A stretch of 64,000 nt of DNA. Source: Lachnospiraceae bacterium. Its GTDB lineage: Bacteria > Bacillota > Clostridia > Lachnospirales > Lachnospiraceae. Shown piece by piece: positions 42,807 through 52,708 of the stretch. Every line of letters starts with the position of its first letter. The stretch's first letter is position 1. The stretch spans positions 186,001-250,000 of the forward strand of contig CAJTGD010000002.1 in NCBI GenBank assembly GCA_910575475.1, given 5' to 3'. The translations under genes were made by a program, and so were the position numbers. The notes beneath the pieces are model-generated. The model was not told the origin of the DNA and ran no database searches. It saw only the letters and a list, made by a program, of their open reading frames with translations.

Positions 42807-43793
42807 CTACACAAGCTGTTTTCCATACTGCTCCAAATAGGCGGCTGCCTTTTCGAGAGATAGCCCGATTTTTTCCTGCAATCTTTTTAAAATCGCTGCA
42901 TCGTCCAAACCAAATTCCTGTCCCATTTCAACGATTTCCTCTGCTTTTCCTTCCGCTTTTCCGGCTTCTATTCCTTCCGCTTTTCCTTCCGCTTTTCCGG
43001 CTTCTCTTCCTTTACGAATCAATCTCTCAGACTCTGTCTCTATTACTGTTCCTCCCATAATATTCACCAGCCTTTCCTCATTTTCATTTCCATTCGTAAT
43101 GTGGGTAATGATCGTATTCACAAATCCCATAAGGTCAACAATCTCATAATCCGATAACTCACCTTTTTTATGCATCTGAACCATCTCATGCCGGAAATAT
43201 TTCAAATCCTTTACCGCATTGTCTATATTACTTTCCGAAATAAGATCCTTTTCATACCTTGCAATATAAAAAGGGATATAGGGAAACAACCTCTTTTCCA
43301 CAATATATTCTTTTGTAAATTCCGCTAAAATCACATTCGGCGACTCATAATTGATTTCCTGCCCATCCGGAAATGTGAACGTGATCGTGGTTGCTTTCGG
43401 AGTTTTTTCCGTCCTCTTGATATAAATGATTGAAAATCTCGGCATGGGAATGGTCGCATGGCCGATATCCCAAACCGCAAATTGCCTTGCAACGATAAAC
43501 GCATATTCCGCAATCCGGATCGCCATGGAGCCGTCATCATAGCTCTGGCATTCCAAAAGATAAATTTCATTTTCAATCTTAAGAACAAAATCAGAAATCT
43601 GTTCTTCGATGTCCTTGCTTCCATCCGCTGTCTCGTTTTCTGTCAGAAACCCTTCTGAAGGCAGCGTTTCTACCCTTGCGTCTGTCGGATAATGCTTCCC
43701 AAACGTTTCGTTAATTACGGAAATAAACAATCTTTTATGTTTCATCTTCATCGTCTTAAACACGTTATCGTAATCTGGTGTCTTTTTCTGCAT
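42807..43793 (-). CDS. Rpn-family PD-(D/E)XK nuclease / putative transposase
   Basis: A 328-residue protein. The N-terminal half carries the PD-(D/E)XK core typical of Rpn proteins: DYDNVFKTMKMKHKRLFISV, Asp68 in QISDFVLKI and E81-C-Q83 in YLLECQSYDDGSMAIRIAEY. RpnA-type enzymes cut DNA and promote RecA-independent recombination (family knowledge). The C-terminus has a Lys/Ala/Glu/Gly repeat (GKAEGKAEGIEAGKAEGKAE), then a small helical module (GLDDAAILKRLQEKIGLSLE). The ribosome binding site is GAGAGGA. It is transcribed from its own promoter at 43878-43906. Confidence 0.75.
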   Translation of the reverse strand: MQKKTPDYDNVFKTMKMKHKRLFISVINETFGKHYPTDARVETLPSEGFLTENETADGSKDIEEQISDFVLKIENEIYLLECQSYDDGSMAIRIAEYAFIVARQFAVWDIGHATIPMPRFSIIYIKRTEKTPKATTITFTFPDGQEINYESPNVILAEFTKEYIVEKRLFPYIPFYIARYEKDLISESNIDNAVKDLKYFRHEMVQMHKKGELSDYEIVDLMGFVNTIITHITNGNENEERLVNIMGGTVIETESERLIRKGREAGKAEGKAEGIEAGKAEGKAEEIVEMGQEFGLDDAAILKRLQEKIGLSLEKAAAYLEQYGKQLV

Positions 43794-43877
43794 ACGATCT
43801 TATCCTCTCGCAAATATTCCAACCGCACAGCTGGAAATATTTTCTTCCATGTCCTGATGGAAAAATATCTTACCCTT

Positions 43878-43906
43878 ATTATATCGTCAATTCTCTCTTC
43901 TGGCAA
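43878..43906 (-). promoter_or_regulatory. Promoter of the Rpn nuclease gene
   Basis: Minus-strand TTGCCA (43901-43906), 17-bp spacer, TATAAT (43878-43883), about 85 bp before the start codon. Confidence 0.7.
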
Positions 43907-43943
43907 CCGAAATAAACAGACCTGAATAACAGCTTTTATGTGG

Positions 43944-44050
43944 CGTTACTGTTCATACCCTGACCGGGCGCTCACAGTAACGGTATCCTGCCCATCACTG
44001 AATTGGCCGGATGCCGCGCGGCAAGTGCGCGACACCGTGTGAACAGTAAC
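43944..44050. repeat. Palindromic repeat family B, copy 2
   Basis: The outer arms CGTTACTGTTCATA and GTGTGAACAGTAAC flank an inner hairpin GCCGCGCGGCAAGTGCGCGAC. This copy is longer than copy 1 because a second GGGCGCTCACAGTAACGG segment is inserted near the left arm. Confidence 0.6.
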
Positions 44051-44090
44051 AAGTGCTTATCAAGCAGCTGATCTCCGCAATATTTAATGC

Positions 44091-44119
44091 TTGAAAAACT
44101 CCCCGTCCGATTATATAAT
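44091..44119 (+). promoter_or_regulatory. Promoter of the lipoprotein/chemoreceptor pair
   Basis: TTGAAA (44091-44096), 17-bp spacer, TATAAT (44114-44119), about 90 bp upstream of the lipoprotein start. Confidence 0.75.
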
Positions 44120-44210
44120 TAAGAATAAGATTTCCCTGTTTTCATATGCAGCTAAGAAGCAAAAAAGGGATAAATGCTATCATCTTGATTTTACAAGGAA
44201 CGAGACAGAC

Positions 44211-45443
44211 ATGAAAAAACGAATATACCTTTTATTTTTAACCGTACTCTGCGCGGCATCCTTTACGGGATGTAAGGCTTCTGAGAAAAAGTCTCCCGCG
44301 GATACGCAAACGGAACAGGTCAGCCTGACAGTCTGGGGCGCTGAGGAGGATGCGGAGCTAATGAATCAGATCATCCAGAGCTTCCGGAACCATTATCAGG
44401 GCCAGGCGGATTTTCAGATCACATTTCAGGCGCAGGGCGAATCGGCCTGCAAGGACGCGCTGCTTGGCGGCCTGGAGGAGGGCGCGGATGTCTTTACATT
44501 TGCGGACGACCAGTTAAATGCGCTGGCCGCGGCAGGCGCCGTGGATCCCATTGACAATGCGGACGAGATCCGGAGTCAAAGCCTGACCAGTGCAGCGGAG
44601 GCGGCCTCGGTAGGCAATACGCTGTACGCTTATCCGCTGACGGCAGACAACGGATACTTTCTATATTATAATAAGCAATTTATCAGTGAGGAGCAGGTGA
44701 AGACGCTGGACGGAATCCTGGAGGCCGCGGCGGCAGGCGGACGGCAGTTCGTGATGGACTGGAGTTCAGCCTGGTATGTATACTCCTTCTTTGGAAATAC
44801 GGGCCTGGAGATCGGGCTCAACGACGACGGCATCACCAATTACTGCACCTGGAACCAGACGGAAGGGGACATCCGCGGGATCGACGTGGCACAGGCCATG
44901 CTCCGGATCGCGGCAAACCCCGGGTTCGCCAGCCGGATCGATACGGAATTTGTGGACGGGGTCCGGAACGGGTCTGTGGCCGCGGGCATCAGCGGCGTAT
45001 GGAATGCCGTTGCAGTTGAGGAGGCCTGGGGGGAGCATGCGGGAGCGGCCAAGCTGCCCACCTATACCTGCGCTGACCGACAGATACAGATGGCTTCCTT
45101 TTCCGGCTGCAAGCTGATCGGGGTCAACGCATATTCTAAGCACCCGGAATGGGCCGCCCGGCTTGCGGAATGGATCACCAATGAGGAAAACCAGCGTCTC
45201 CGGTTTGAGCTGCGGGGACAGGGGCCGGCCAATATCACGGTTGCGGCATCTGCCGAGATCCAGCAGTCCCCGGCGATCGCGGCCCTCCTGGAGCAGTCTG
45301 AATTTTCCCAGCTGCAGCGGGTGGGCGGAAAGTTCTGGGATCCGGTTTCCCTGTTCGCGGGCAATATGGCGGCGGGAAATCCCACCGGACAGGATCTGCA
45401 GGAGCAGCTTGACCAGATGACGGAGGGCGTCTGCGCAAGGTAG
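44211..45443 (+). CDS. MalE-like solute-binding lipoprotein without adjacent permeases
   Basis: A 410-residue lipoprotein. The signal peptide MKKRIYLLFLTVLCAASFTG is followed by the lipobox Cys21 and an extracellular solute-binding family 1 domain (VSLTVWGAEEDAELMNQIIQ, DVFTFADDQLNALAAAGAVD, YAYPLTADNGYFLYYNKQFI, NAYSKHPEWAARLAEWITN). This is the maltodextrin-binding-protein pattern. The start at 44211 follows AAGGAACG. No permease or ATPase gene is near; the next gene, 52 nt downstream, is a chemoreceptor. It may therefore serve as a chemotaxis ligand receptor, or partner a transporter elsewhere. Confidence 0.85.
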   Translation: MKKRIYLLFLTVLCAASFTGCKASEKKSPADTQTEQVSLTVWGAEEDAELMNQIIQSFRNHYQGQADFQITFQAQGESACKDALLGGLEEGADVFTFADDQLNALAAAGAVDPIDNADEIRSQSLTSAAEAASVGNTLYAYPLTADNGYFLYYNKQFISEEQVKTLDGILEAAAAGGRQFVMDWSSAWYVYSFFGNTGLEIGLNDDGITNYCTWNQTEGDIRGIDVAQAMLRIAANPGFASRIDTEFVDGVRNGSVAAGISGVWNAVAVEEAWGEHAGAAKLPTYTCADRQIQMASFSGCKLIGVNAYSKHPEWAARLAEWITNEENQRLRFELRGQGPANITVAASAEIQQSPAIAALLEQSEFSQLQRVGGKFWDPVSLFAGNMAAGNPTGQDLQEQLDQMTEGVCAR

Positions 45444-45495
45444 ATTACAGAATACAAAGACCGCATTATCTATCGAAAGGATTTGTTAAGACCAC

Positions 45496-47082
45496 ATGAA
45501 AACAAAGCTTAGTATACAGCAGCGACTGATACTTCCCATCCTACTCCTGGGAGCCGTGGCGCTGATCTCCAATCTCCTGTCGGTTTTCAGCATCAACAAT
45601 GTCAACTCCAATGCCTCAAAGATCGTGGACAATTATATGGTGGGCTCGGAAACCCTGCAGGATATCCGATACGCCACCGCGAACATCCACAAAATGGCGC
45701 TGTCCCACATTGTTGCCACGGACTACAACACGATGATCACCGTCGTGACGCAGATCAAGGAGGAAGAAGAGGCGCTGGAGTCCTATTTAGAGGAATACAA
45801 AAAATATATCACAAAGGATGAGGAAGCGCTCTATTCCCAGCTTATATCCAACTATGAGTCCTTCAAGCACTCTCTGGTCTATCTGGTGTGCGCCAGCGCA
45901 GACAGCAAGACTCAGGATGCCTACACATACGCAAACGGCGACGTGGCAAGCTTCGGAGCCGCCATTGAGAGCAATACGGCAGAACTGGACGCAGCCGTCA
46001 GCGCCCGAACCGCGGACGCAAGGCAAAAGCTCCTGGCCGTCTATATCATTTCACTCATCATCACGGCCGTTTCCATTGCGGCCTGTGTGATCCTGGTGCC
46101 TGCGGCGGTCAAGATCATCAAGACCTACGTGATCACGCCGATCAAGGGTACGGTGAATACGCTTCAGGAGAGTTCGGAAAAGCTGAACGGCGTTGCCGGC
46201 GAGGTGCTCAAGCGCACCCGGACCTCGGGCAGAAGCGCAGAAGGGCTTTCCTCTCTTGCGGATTCTCTGTCCCAGGCGATCGTAAAGGTGGCAAGCAACG
46301 CGTCCAATATCAACAGCAGCGCTTCGGATATCAAGCTGGATGTCCAGGATATGGCATCGGAATGCGGCGCCATCATGGAGTATTCTTCGGCTATGAAGAC
46401 GCGGGCCAATGAGATGGAATCATCCGCCCAGACAAACACAGAGGTGATCCGGAAAAAGGCTTCCGATATCCTGGAGGTGCTTGGCGAAGCCATCGAGAAC
46501 AGCAAAAGTGTGGATCAGGTGAACAGCCTGACCAATGAGATCGTAGCCATTTCCTCCACCACCAACCTGATCGCCCTCAATGCTTCCGTAGAGGCCATGC
46601 GGGCCGGCGACGCGGGAAATGGATTTGCGGTGGTGGCGCAGGAGATCAAGAGCCTAGCGGATTCCTGCGGCGAAACGGCGGGGCGCATCCAGGAGGTCAA
46701 CGAGGTGGTGACAAAGGCGGTACATAATCTTTCCCGGCATTCTCAGGATATGGCCGATTACCTGAGCGGAACGATCCTGAAGGAATTTCAGGAATTTGTG
46801 CATTCTGGCAGGCAGTATAAGGAGGACGCGGATTATGTACAGGAAATGATCGACGCTTTCAACAGCCGGACGGACAGGCTGAGAAATTCCATGAACGAGA
46901 TCGCTGATTCCATCGGGAGCATCACAAAGGCTCTGGATGAAGGGGCGTCCGGGATCACGGGCGTGGCAGGCAGCACGAAGAGCCTGGTGGACGATATGGC
47001 AGATATCACCGGGCGTATGGATGTGAACCGTGAGATCGTGGAGGAATTGAAAAAGCAGATGGAGGTGTTTGCGGATCTGTAA
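45496..47082 (+). CDS. Methyl-accepting chemotaxis protein
   Basis: A 528-residue chemoreceptor. TM1 lies at about residues 10-32. A four-helix-bundle-type extracytoplasmic sensor (about 33-180) includes [22 protein letters not shown]2 lies at about 180-205 and leads into a HAMP-like segment ([20 protein letters not shown]). The cytoplasmic signalling coiled coil has its hairpin tip in [20 protein letters not shown], then [20 protein letters not shown]. No C-terminal CheR/CheB pentapeptide is evident. It lies directly behind the binding lipoprotein and probably responds to it or to its ligand. Confidence 0.88.
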   Translation: MKTKLSIQQRLILPILLLGAVALISNLLSVFSINNVNSNASKIVDNYMVGSETLQDIRYATANIHKMALSHIVATDYNTMITVVTQIKEEEEALESYLEEYKKYITKDEEALYSQLISNYESFKHSLVYLVCASADSKTQDAYTYANGDVASFGAAIESNTAELDAAVSARTADARQKLLAVYIISLIITAVSIAACVILVPAAVKIIKTYVITPIKGTVNTLQESSEKLNGVAGEVLKRTRTSGRSAEGLSSLADSLSQAIVKVASNASNINSSASDIKLDVQDMASECGAIMEYSSAMKTRANEMESSAQTNTEVIRKKASDILEVLGEAIENSKSVDQVNSLTNEIVAISSTTNLIALNASVEAMRAGDAGNGFAVVAQEIKSLADSCGETAGRIQEVNEVVTKAVHNLSRHSQDMADYLSGTILKEFQEFVHSGRQYKEDADYVQEMIDAFNSRTDRLRNSMNEIADSIGSITKALDEGASGITGVAGSTKSLVDDMADITGRMDVNREIVEELKKQMEVFADL

Positions 47083-47088
47083 AATATG

Positions 47089-47167
47089 TTACAATTCGCG
47101 GCCTGAAACCGCTGCTTTATTGGCCGGGTGCCTTGCAGCAAGGTGCAAGGCGCCGTGAAAGGTAACG
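47089..47167. repeat. Palindromic repeat family B, copy 3
   Basis: The outer arms are GTTAC...GGTAAC, with the shared GGCCGGGTGCC segment and inner hairpin CCTTGCAGCAAGGTGCAAGG. The architecture is the same as copy 1, but the sequence is diverged. Confidence 0.5.
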
Positions 47168-47286
47168 TAAATAAACCCTGCCCCCACTTCTTCTGGAATA
47201 ATTTCCTAAATTTCTGGCTATACTATATATAGACTCAATCATCCTGCCTGAAAAACGGCAAACAAGTATAATGAGGAACAGGAATT

Positions 47287-48876
47287 ATGGAAACGTCAAA
47301 ATCTTACAAGGAGCCTCTGGCAGAGGGGCACATCGGACATTTTACTTCTTTTTGCAGAAATAATAGAGCCTCGATCGCTATCATACTGGTGATGCTGTTT
47401 CTGACTTATGGATTCATGCTGTTTCATTTCAGTTTTTCCATCGACACGGAGGATATCATAGTAAAACAGATGTTTTTTTATGACGGCTGGCTGGGAATCA
47501 ACCGATACGGGCTGGTCATCACGAAACAGCTCGCAGGCCTGCTGAGTGTCATACCAGGATTTGCTACGATGCTCATGATAGTGATGACCTTCGGATACAG
47601 CCTGGTATGGATGCATTTTTTTCATTGGATCAAAGGGCAGAACAGCGGCAGGACCGAACTCAGCTGGGTATTCCCCGTGCTGTTTTTTTCCAGCATTCCC
47701 ATGATCGAACAGGTGAACTTTCAGTGCCAGTCCTTTGAGATTGCCTTTGCCATGATGCTCTGCGCGGCGGCGCTGCTGCTGGAATGGCAGTGGATTCTGT
47801 CCGGCGGGATCATTCGTCTTCTCTTCTCCGTCCTGCTCGGAACATGGTGCTTTGCGTCCTATCAGGCATTTGTACCTCTCTATATCTCCGCCTCCATGGC
47901 CTCCTTTGTCCTGGGATATTACTATAGAAATGAAGAAATCGAAAGCCACGTATTTTTAATTTCTATAAAGCTTACAGCCGTATTTTTATGTGATTATGTC
48001 ATATACACCCTTCTGGGAAAGCTTCTGTTGTTCTTGAGAGACATTCCGGCCGGAGCATATACGGGCAATATGATCCACTGGGGAAAGTATCCTCTGGAGG
48101 AGATCATATCTTCCTTAAAAATATATATGGGGGATGTTATTTTCGCAAGAAATATATTCTGGAACCACGGATATCTCCTGGTGGCCTTTGGCCTCCTGTT
48201 GACGGCTTTTTGGAGGATCTGCAGAAAAACCGCGGAACGAAGGTTTTATCTGTTTTATATTCTGGTGATATTTCTGCTGCTGGCTTCGCCTTTTTTTCTT
48301 CCGGTTCTGATGGGCTCGCCGCCGGTTGCACGCGGACAGTTTGCTCTGCCTTTTGTTATAGCTGCCGGTGCGCAAATAATCGCAGAACGATTTTTAGAAA
48401 ATACAGAAAAGCTTTCGGAACATTTCTCATTTATCCGGATTGCAGTGTCCGTTTTCTTATTGCTTCTTGTTTTCCGAAGTAATATCGTAACAGGCAACCG
48501 TCTTTTTTATTCGGACTATGTGGTACACCAGCAGGAAAATGTGCTGACGGAGCGGCTGATCGAAAAAGTAACGGAAGCGGGCGGCAGTCAGGAAAGTACG
48601 GTCGCCATCCTGGGACACTGGTCCCCCTCCCGCAATCCCTCCATGATCCGGGGCGAGACGCTGGGATACTCCTTTTATGAATGGGATCAGCCAATTCCCC
48701 GCGGTACGTGTAATAGGATACTGAATTACTGGAGCGCACTGGGGTACACATACCAGAAGCCGGACGAGGAGCAGTGGAAAATGGCAGAGACACTTGGAAA
48801 GGGGATGCCGATATGGCCGCAGCAGGGCTCCGTAATCCGTGAAGGGGATCTGGTTGTGATCAGGCTGTCGGAATAA
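47287..48876 (+). CDS. GtrII-like (glucosyltransferase-domain) polytopic membrane protein
   Basis: A 529-residue membrane protein with about 10-11 hydrophobic segments. It resembles the GtrII family of lipid-linked glucosyltransferases that decorate surface polysaccharide: IIVKQMFFYDGWLGINRYGL near residues 58-78, the acidic loop region FSIDTEDII, FFSSIPMIEQVNFQCQSFEI, and a C-terminal soluble segment (VAILGHWSPSRNP). No flippase (GtrA) or bactoprenol transferase (GtrB) gene is adjacent. The role is inferred from fold pattern only. Confidence 0.65.
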   Translation: METSKSYKEPLAEGHIGHFTSFCRNNRASIAIILVMLFLTYGFMLFHFSFSIDTEDIIVKQMFFYDGWLGINRYGLVITKQLAGLLSVIPGFATMLMIVMTFGYSLVWMHFFHWIKGQNSGRTELSWVFPVLFFSSIPMIEQVNFQCQSFEIAFAMMLCAAALLLEWQWILSGGIIRLLFSVLLGTWCFASYQAFVPLYISASMASFVLGYYYRNEEIESHVFLISIKLTAVFLCDYVIYTLLGKLLLFLRDIPAGAYTGNMIHWGKYPLEEIISSLKIYMGDVIFARNIFWNHGYLLVAFGLLLTAFWRICRKTAERRFYLFYILVIFLLLASPFFLPVLMGSPPVARGQFALPFVIAAGAQIIAERFLENTEKLSEHFSFIRIAVSVFLLLLVFRSNIVTGNRLFYSDYVVHQQENVLTERLIEKVTEAGGSQESTVAILGHWSPSRNPSMIRGETLGYSFYEWDQPIPRGTCNRILNYWSALGYTYQKPDEEQWKMAETLGKGMPIWPQQGSVIREGDLVVIRLSE

Positions 48877-48907
48877 TGAGCAGCCTTTCTGCATACGATG
48901 GTATCTA

Positions 48908-48952
48908 AAAAGACAGGCCGCACAAACGAACTTGTGAATGCCTGTCTTTTTT
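48908..48952. terminator. Bidirectional terminator between convergent genes
   Basis: AAAAGACAGGC (48908-48918) pairs with GCCTGTCTTTT (48940-48950) and is followed by TT. A-rich and T-rich flanks allow termination from both sides. Confidence 0.8.
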
Positions 48953-48964
48953 GGTCCCTGACGG

Positions 48965-49810
48965 CTATTCTTTCACGCCGCCCAGTGTTACGCCTGCGAT
49001 GATGTACTTGGACAGGAGCAGGTATACGATGATGATCGGCACGATGGCCACCAGGATCATGGTATAGATCTTCCCCATGTCAAAGTTCATATAATCCGCG
49101 CCGCGGAGTGTGGCGATCAGGATCGGCACCGTCATCTTGTCCTTGGACTGGATGACCAGGGCCGGAACGAAGTAGTTGTTCCAGGAGCCGACAAAGGAAA
49201 AGATTGCCTGCACCGCGATGGCCGGTTTCATGATCGGAAGCACGATCCGGTTGAATGTCCGGAATTCTCCGCAGCCGTCAATTCTGGATGCCTCCACCAG
49301 TGACAGCGGAAGGGAGGACTGCAGATAGCTGTGCATAAAGTAGAACACGGACGGCGACGCGATGGACGGGATGATCAGCGGAAGCAGGGAGTCATACATT
49401 CCCATGTTCGTGATCAAACGCAGGAATCCCATTGCGGTTACCTGTGTCGGCATGACAAGGATCGCCATGATAAATGTAAATGCTGCCTTCTTCAATTTGA
49501 AGTCGTACGCATACAGGCCATAAGCTGTCAATGCCGAAAAATACGTGCAGATCGCCGCGGAGCATCCGGAAACGATCAGGCTGTTCAGGATCCCCCGAAA
49601 CATCGGGAAGGTTCCGTCATTGGCCACGCTGCTCAGGTTTTTCAGCAGATAGCTTCCCGGCAGCGCGGAAAATCCCTTCTGCAGATCCGCATGGGACCGT
49701 GTCGCGTTGACGATCAGGATGTAGAAGAAAAACAGGCACATAAACGACAGAAGGATCAATACGATATGTGCGATGATACTCCGTAAATGGCTTGGCTGTT
49801 GTGATTTCAT
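48965..49810 (-). CDS. Sugar ABC transporter permease (MalG type)
   Basis: A 281-residue permease with six hydrophobic segments. The EAA loop is EASRIDGCGEFRTFNRIVLP near residues 177-196, and the C-terminus SKYIIAGVTLGGVKE is family-typical. It lies 3 nt behind the MalF-type permease. It forms the membrane pore for the sugar bound by the downstream-numbered lipoprotein (50901-52301). No ATPase is encoded here. Confidence 0.9.
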   Translation of the reverse strand: MKSQQPSHLRSIIAHIVLILLSFMCLFFFYILIVNATRSHADLQKGFSALPGSYLLKNLSSVANDGTFPMFRGILNSLIVSGCSAAICTYFSALTAYGLYAYDFKLKKAAFTFIMAILVMPTQVTAMGFLRLITNMGMYDSLLPLIIPSIASPSVFYFMHSYLQSSLPLSLVEASRIDGCGEFRTFNRIVLPIMKPAIAVQAIFSFVGSWNNYFVPALVIQSKDKMTVPILIATLRGADYMNFDMGKIYTMILVAIVPIIIVYLLLSKYIIAGVTLGGVKE

Positions 49811-49813
49811 AGA

Positions 49814-50779
49814 CTATCCCCTCCTCTGCTGCTTTCGCTGCTGTTTTCTTGCTTTCTTTGCCGCTGCCTTGGAGCCGTCCGGATCGTCATTGTTGGTCAT
49901 ACGGTATACGATAAAGCAGAGGATCCCGCTGACGATAAACAGATAAACAGACAGCGCGCCTGCCATACCGTAGTTCCTGCTCTTCAGATGGCTGTTCAGG
50001 AACATGATCAGCGTCATGGACGTACGGTCCGGAGTTCCCTGTCCGTTTGTCAGGATCTGCGGAACATCGAACATCTGCAGACCGCCGATGATAGCCGTGA
50101 TCAATGTGTAGGCAAGGATCGGCCGTATCTGCGGCAGTGTAATATAGAAAAACCGCTGGAAGCTGTTGCAGCCGTCCAGATCTGATGCCTCAAAGATATC
50201 CGGGCTGATCCCCATGATCGCGGCCATCAGCATAATGGTTGAATTTCCAAACCACATCAAAAAGTTCATGAATCCGACCAGTGATCTGGTTCCAAAAGCA
50301 GTCCCCAGGAAATCGATGGGCTGGCCGATAATCCCGATAGACATCAGGATCGAATTGACCGGTCCGTTGGTAGAGAACATGGTAAAAAATAACATGGCAA
50401 AGGCAGACGCCATGATCAGATTCGGCAGATAAATGACCACCTTAAAGAACTGTGTACCGCGGATCTTGAGCCTCGCGTCTACAAACCACTCCGCAAGCAC
50501 CAGCGCGATCACGATCTGGGGAATAAACCCGATGATCCACAGGATCAGGGTATTTGCGCCGTATTTCAGCATATCCGATTTCAGGAGGCTTGCATAATTG
50601 GCCATCCCGATGAAATTGGGTCCAATCTCTTTAATTCCCGAACGGTAGTATTCAAAAAAGCTGTATCGGACAGTATCTACCAGAGGGATCAGGGAAAAAA
50701 TGAAAAAGCTGATAAAAAACGGAAGGATAAAAATATAGCCCCATTTTGAATAGTCCACTTTTTTACGTTTTGTTTTCAT
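49814..50779 (-). CDS. Sugar ABC transporter permease (MalF type)
   Basis: A 321-residue permease. The basic N-terminus precedes PFFISFFIFSLIPLVDTVRY. There are six helices, an EAA loop EASDLDGCNSFQRFFYITLP near residues 203-222, and a strongly basic C-terminal tail (KAAAKKARKQQRKQQRRG). It lies between the binding-protein gene and the MalG-type gene in one operon. Confidence 0.9.
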   Translation of the reverse strand: MKTKRKKVDYSKWGYIFILPFFISFFIFSLIPLVDTVRYSFFEYYRSGIKEIGPNFIGMANYASLLKSDMLKYGANTLILWIIGFIPQIVIALVLAEWFVDARLKIRGTQFFKVVIYLPNLIMASAFAMLFFTMFSTNGPVNSILMSIGIIGQPIDFLGTAFGTRSLVGFMNFLMWFGNSTIMLMAAIMGISPDIFEASDLDGCNSFQRFFYITLPQIRPILAYTLITAIIGGLQMFDVPQILTNGQGTPDRTSMTLIMFLNSHLKSRNYGMAGALSVYLFIVSGILCFIVYRMTNNDDPDGSKAAAKKARKQQRKQQRRG

Positions 50780-50846
50780 AGACTGTCATTCCTTTCTTTT
50801 TTTCAAAGCATACCCGAACCGAAGGCGGCTTAAAACGTGCTGAATC

Positions 50847-50882
50847 CGCCGCGGTCCACCGGCTGGCCGGTGAACCGCGGCG
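50847..50882 (-). other. Intercistronic GC-rich hairpin
   Basis: CCGCGGTCCACCGGC and GCCGGTGAACCGCGG form a long near-perfect stem with a tiny loop and no T tract, between the binding-protein stop and the permease start. Such hairpins commonly protect the upstream mRNA and raise binding-protein output relative to permeases. Confidence 0.6.
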
Positions 50883-50900
50883 CTCCGAAGCCTTCTCTCT

Positions 50901-52301
50901 TTACTCCGGCCATTCTACCGCGGTAATATCCGGATAGCGTTCTATGATCGCAGTCTCAAAGTTTGCTTTTGCCTTGTCGTAGTCCACTTTTCCCTGCAGA
51001 TAATCACTGAACGAGTTCTGGATCAGCTCCACACATCCCTGGTCATAGGCGCAGAGAGGCGCGATCTTGATATTTTCCGCAACCGGCGCAAAGTATGTAA
51101 ACGGATTCTGTCCTCCCAGGAATTCCGAAGCATAGGAATCATCCTTTGCCGCTTCCTGCATTCCGCTTGTCGTATTTGTAAAATCTGAGTAGTCCTTGGA
51201 AATCTTCAGCAGATTCTCTTTGTCCACGGTGACCGCCAGGATAATGTCTTTTACATGCTCCGGATTATCCGTGCCTGTACATGCATGTACATAGGAACCG
51301 CCCCAGTTGTATTCCTGCGGAGGATTGGTCACGGCCCATACGCCGTCTTCTCCATCCCAGTTCGGTTTCAGGGTAAAATCAATTCCCCACGCCGGGAACA
51401 GAAATGCGAATACCTTAGACGCGGAGCCCATTGCCTTGTTCCAGTCGTCATTCCACTGGCCCTTTACCGTCTTGTCAAGATAGCCTGCGTCCAGCCACTC
51501 CTTGGAATCATTGATCCAGTCCACAATCTTCTGATCCACCTTGATGGTAGATTCTCCCGGACTCACCCAGGAATTTTCAATGCTGTTGCCATACAGCCGG
51601 AATGTGTCCGCATAGGAGGAAAATGTAAAATACCCCTTCGCCTTGAGCTCTTCCGCCGTTGCCTTCATGGTATCCCAATCCTTGACCTTTTCGCCGATCT
51701 CCTCCGGATCATCCGTACCGAATACTTCCTTCGCAATGTCCCTGCGATATACCAGCAGCCCCGGGCAGCACTGCCAGGTGGATCCCCTCTGGACGCCCTC
51801 CGTATCTGAAGCCGTTACTTTGGTAAATTCATACTGGTCGGACAGCTCCGAATCCGGGTCGATTCCAAGATCTGTAAGAGGCATTGCCACGTCTGCTTCC
51901 GCGTCCGTATATTTATTGACATAATCCGTCTCTGACAGGAAGATATCCACCTTATCATCTGCTGCCGCGTCTGCCTGCTTCATCAGCGCTTCATCCAGCT
52001 TCTGCTGGTAGACACCGTCCTGGTTCGGATTGATGATCCAGTGAATCTCTGTACCGTCGTTTAACGTAGTCACGGTTCCGTCCGAGGAGGTCTCCTTCAC
52101 TTCCGGATAAACAGCCTCCACACGCTCCCGGAACTCATCGTTCCAGCTATAGATATTGATGACCTTGCCCTCTTCGCCGCCGGATGCTTCTCCTGCCGCC
52201 CCGCCGTCAGAGCCGCCGGAGCCGGGTTTGCTTCCGCAGCCTGCCAGTGAGCCTGCTGCCATAGCCGCAGCCAATACGATACATACCACTCTCTTTTTCA
52301 T
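50901..52301 (-). CDS. Solute-binding lipoprotein of the MalF/MalG-type importer
   Basis: A 466-residue lipoprotein. The signal peptide MKKRVVCIVLAAAMAAGSLA is followed by the lipobox Cys22, then a Gly/Ser/Glu-rich linker of about 25 residues, then an extracellular solute-binding family 1 domain (NIYSWNDEFRERVEAVYPEV, DKVDIFLSETDYVNKY, AKGYFTFSSYADTFRLYGNS). The start at 52301 follows GAGGAGG. It is first in the operon with two permeases and divergent from a GH94 gene, so beta-linked disaccharides or oligosaccharides are the likely cargo. Confidence 0.88.
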   Translation of the reverse strand: MKKRVVCIVLAAAMAAGSLAGCGSKPGSGGSDGGAAGEASGGEEGKVINIYSWNDEFRERVEAVYPEVKETSSDGTVTTLNDGTEIHWIINPNQDGVYQQKLDEALMKQADAAADDKVDIFLSETDYVNKYTDAEADVAMPLTDLGIDPDSELSDQYEFTKVTASDTEGVQRGSTWQCCPGLLVYRRDIAKEVFGTDDPEEIGEKVKDWDTMKATAEELKAKGYFTFSSYADTFRLYGNSIENSWVSPGESTIKVDQKIVDWINDSKEWLDAGYLDKTVKGQWNDDWNKAMGSASKVFAFLFPAWGIDFTLKPNWDGEDGVWAVTNPPQEYNWGGSYVHACTGTDNPEHVKDIILAVTVDKENLLKISKDYSDFTNTTSGMQEAAKDDSYASEFLGGQNPFTYFAPVAENIKIAPLCAYDQGCVELIQNSFSDYLQGKVDYDKAKANFETAIIERYPDITAVEWPE

Positions 52302-52708
52302 TTGAAAAATCCTCCTCTTCATTCTGCGGAGCTGCCGCCCCGCTTTTTTAGTATGCCCGGATTATAGCGCATAATTTTCTGACAATATATTATGAATTTT
52401 AACAAAATATCAAATTCATGACCCTATCGCAGATTCTTTACCATCGCGTGGAACAGCGTGGCTGCATATGTCCCTGTGCGGCTGTGCGCGTCATATTATA
52501 CGGAGCGGCAGATTTATCTGGCGCTCAATATAACATTTCAGGTCATGATTCTGATATTTTTCTCATGATTCTGATTTTCATAATTTCACTCTTTCTATTA
52601 TGATGTTTCTATACCTGAGGAACTGCCGGAAAAACTCATGCGTCTTGATGAGCGGCCGGAGTTATGGAATGCCCTGTGGGTATGAAACAGCAGGAAAGGA
52701 GCAAAACA
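52302..52708. other. Divergent control region between importer and GH94 genes
   Basis: 407 bp without a gene. A minus-strand TATAAT (52361-52366) serves the importer. Positions 52470-52537 hold a family C repeat (TGCGGCTGTGCGCGTCATAT, GATTTATCTGGCGCTCAATA). Three near-direct CATGATTCTGAT(A/T)TT motifs lie at 52545-52580 and could bind a regulator such as the AraC protein at 58128-58913. Confidence 0.4.
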
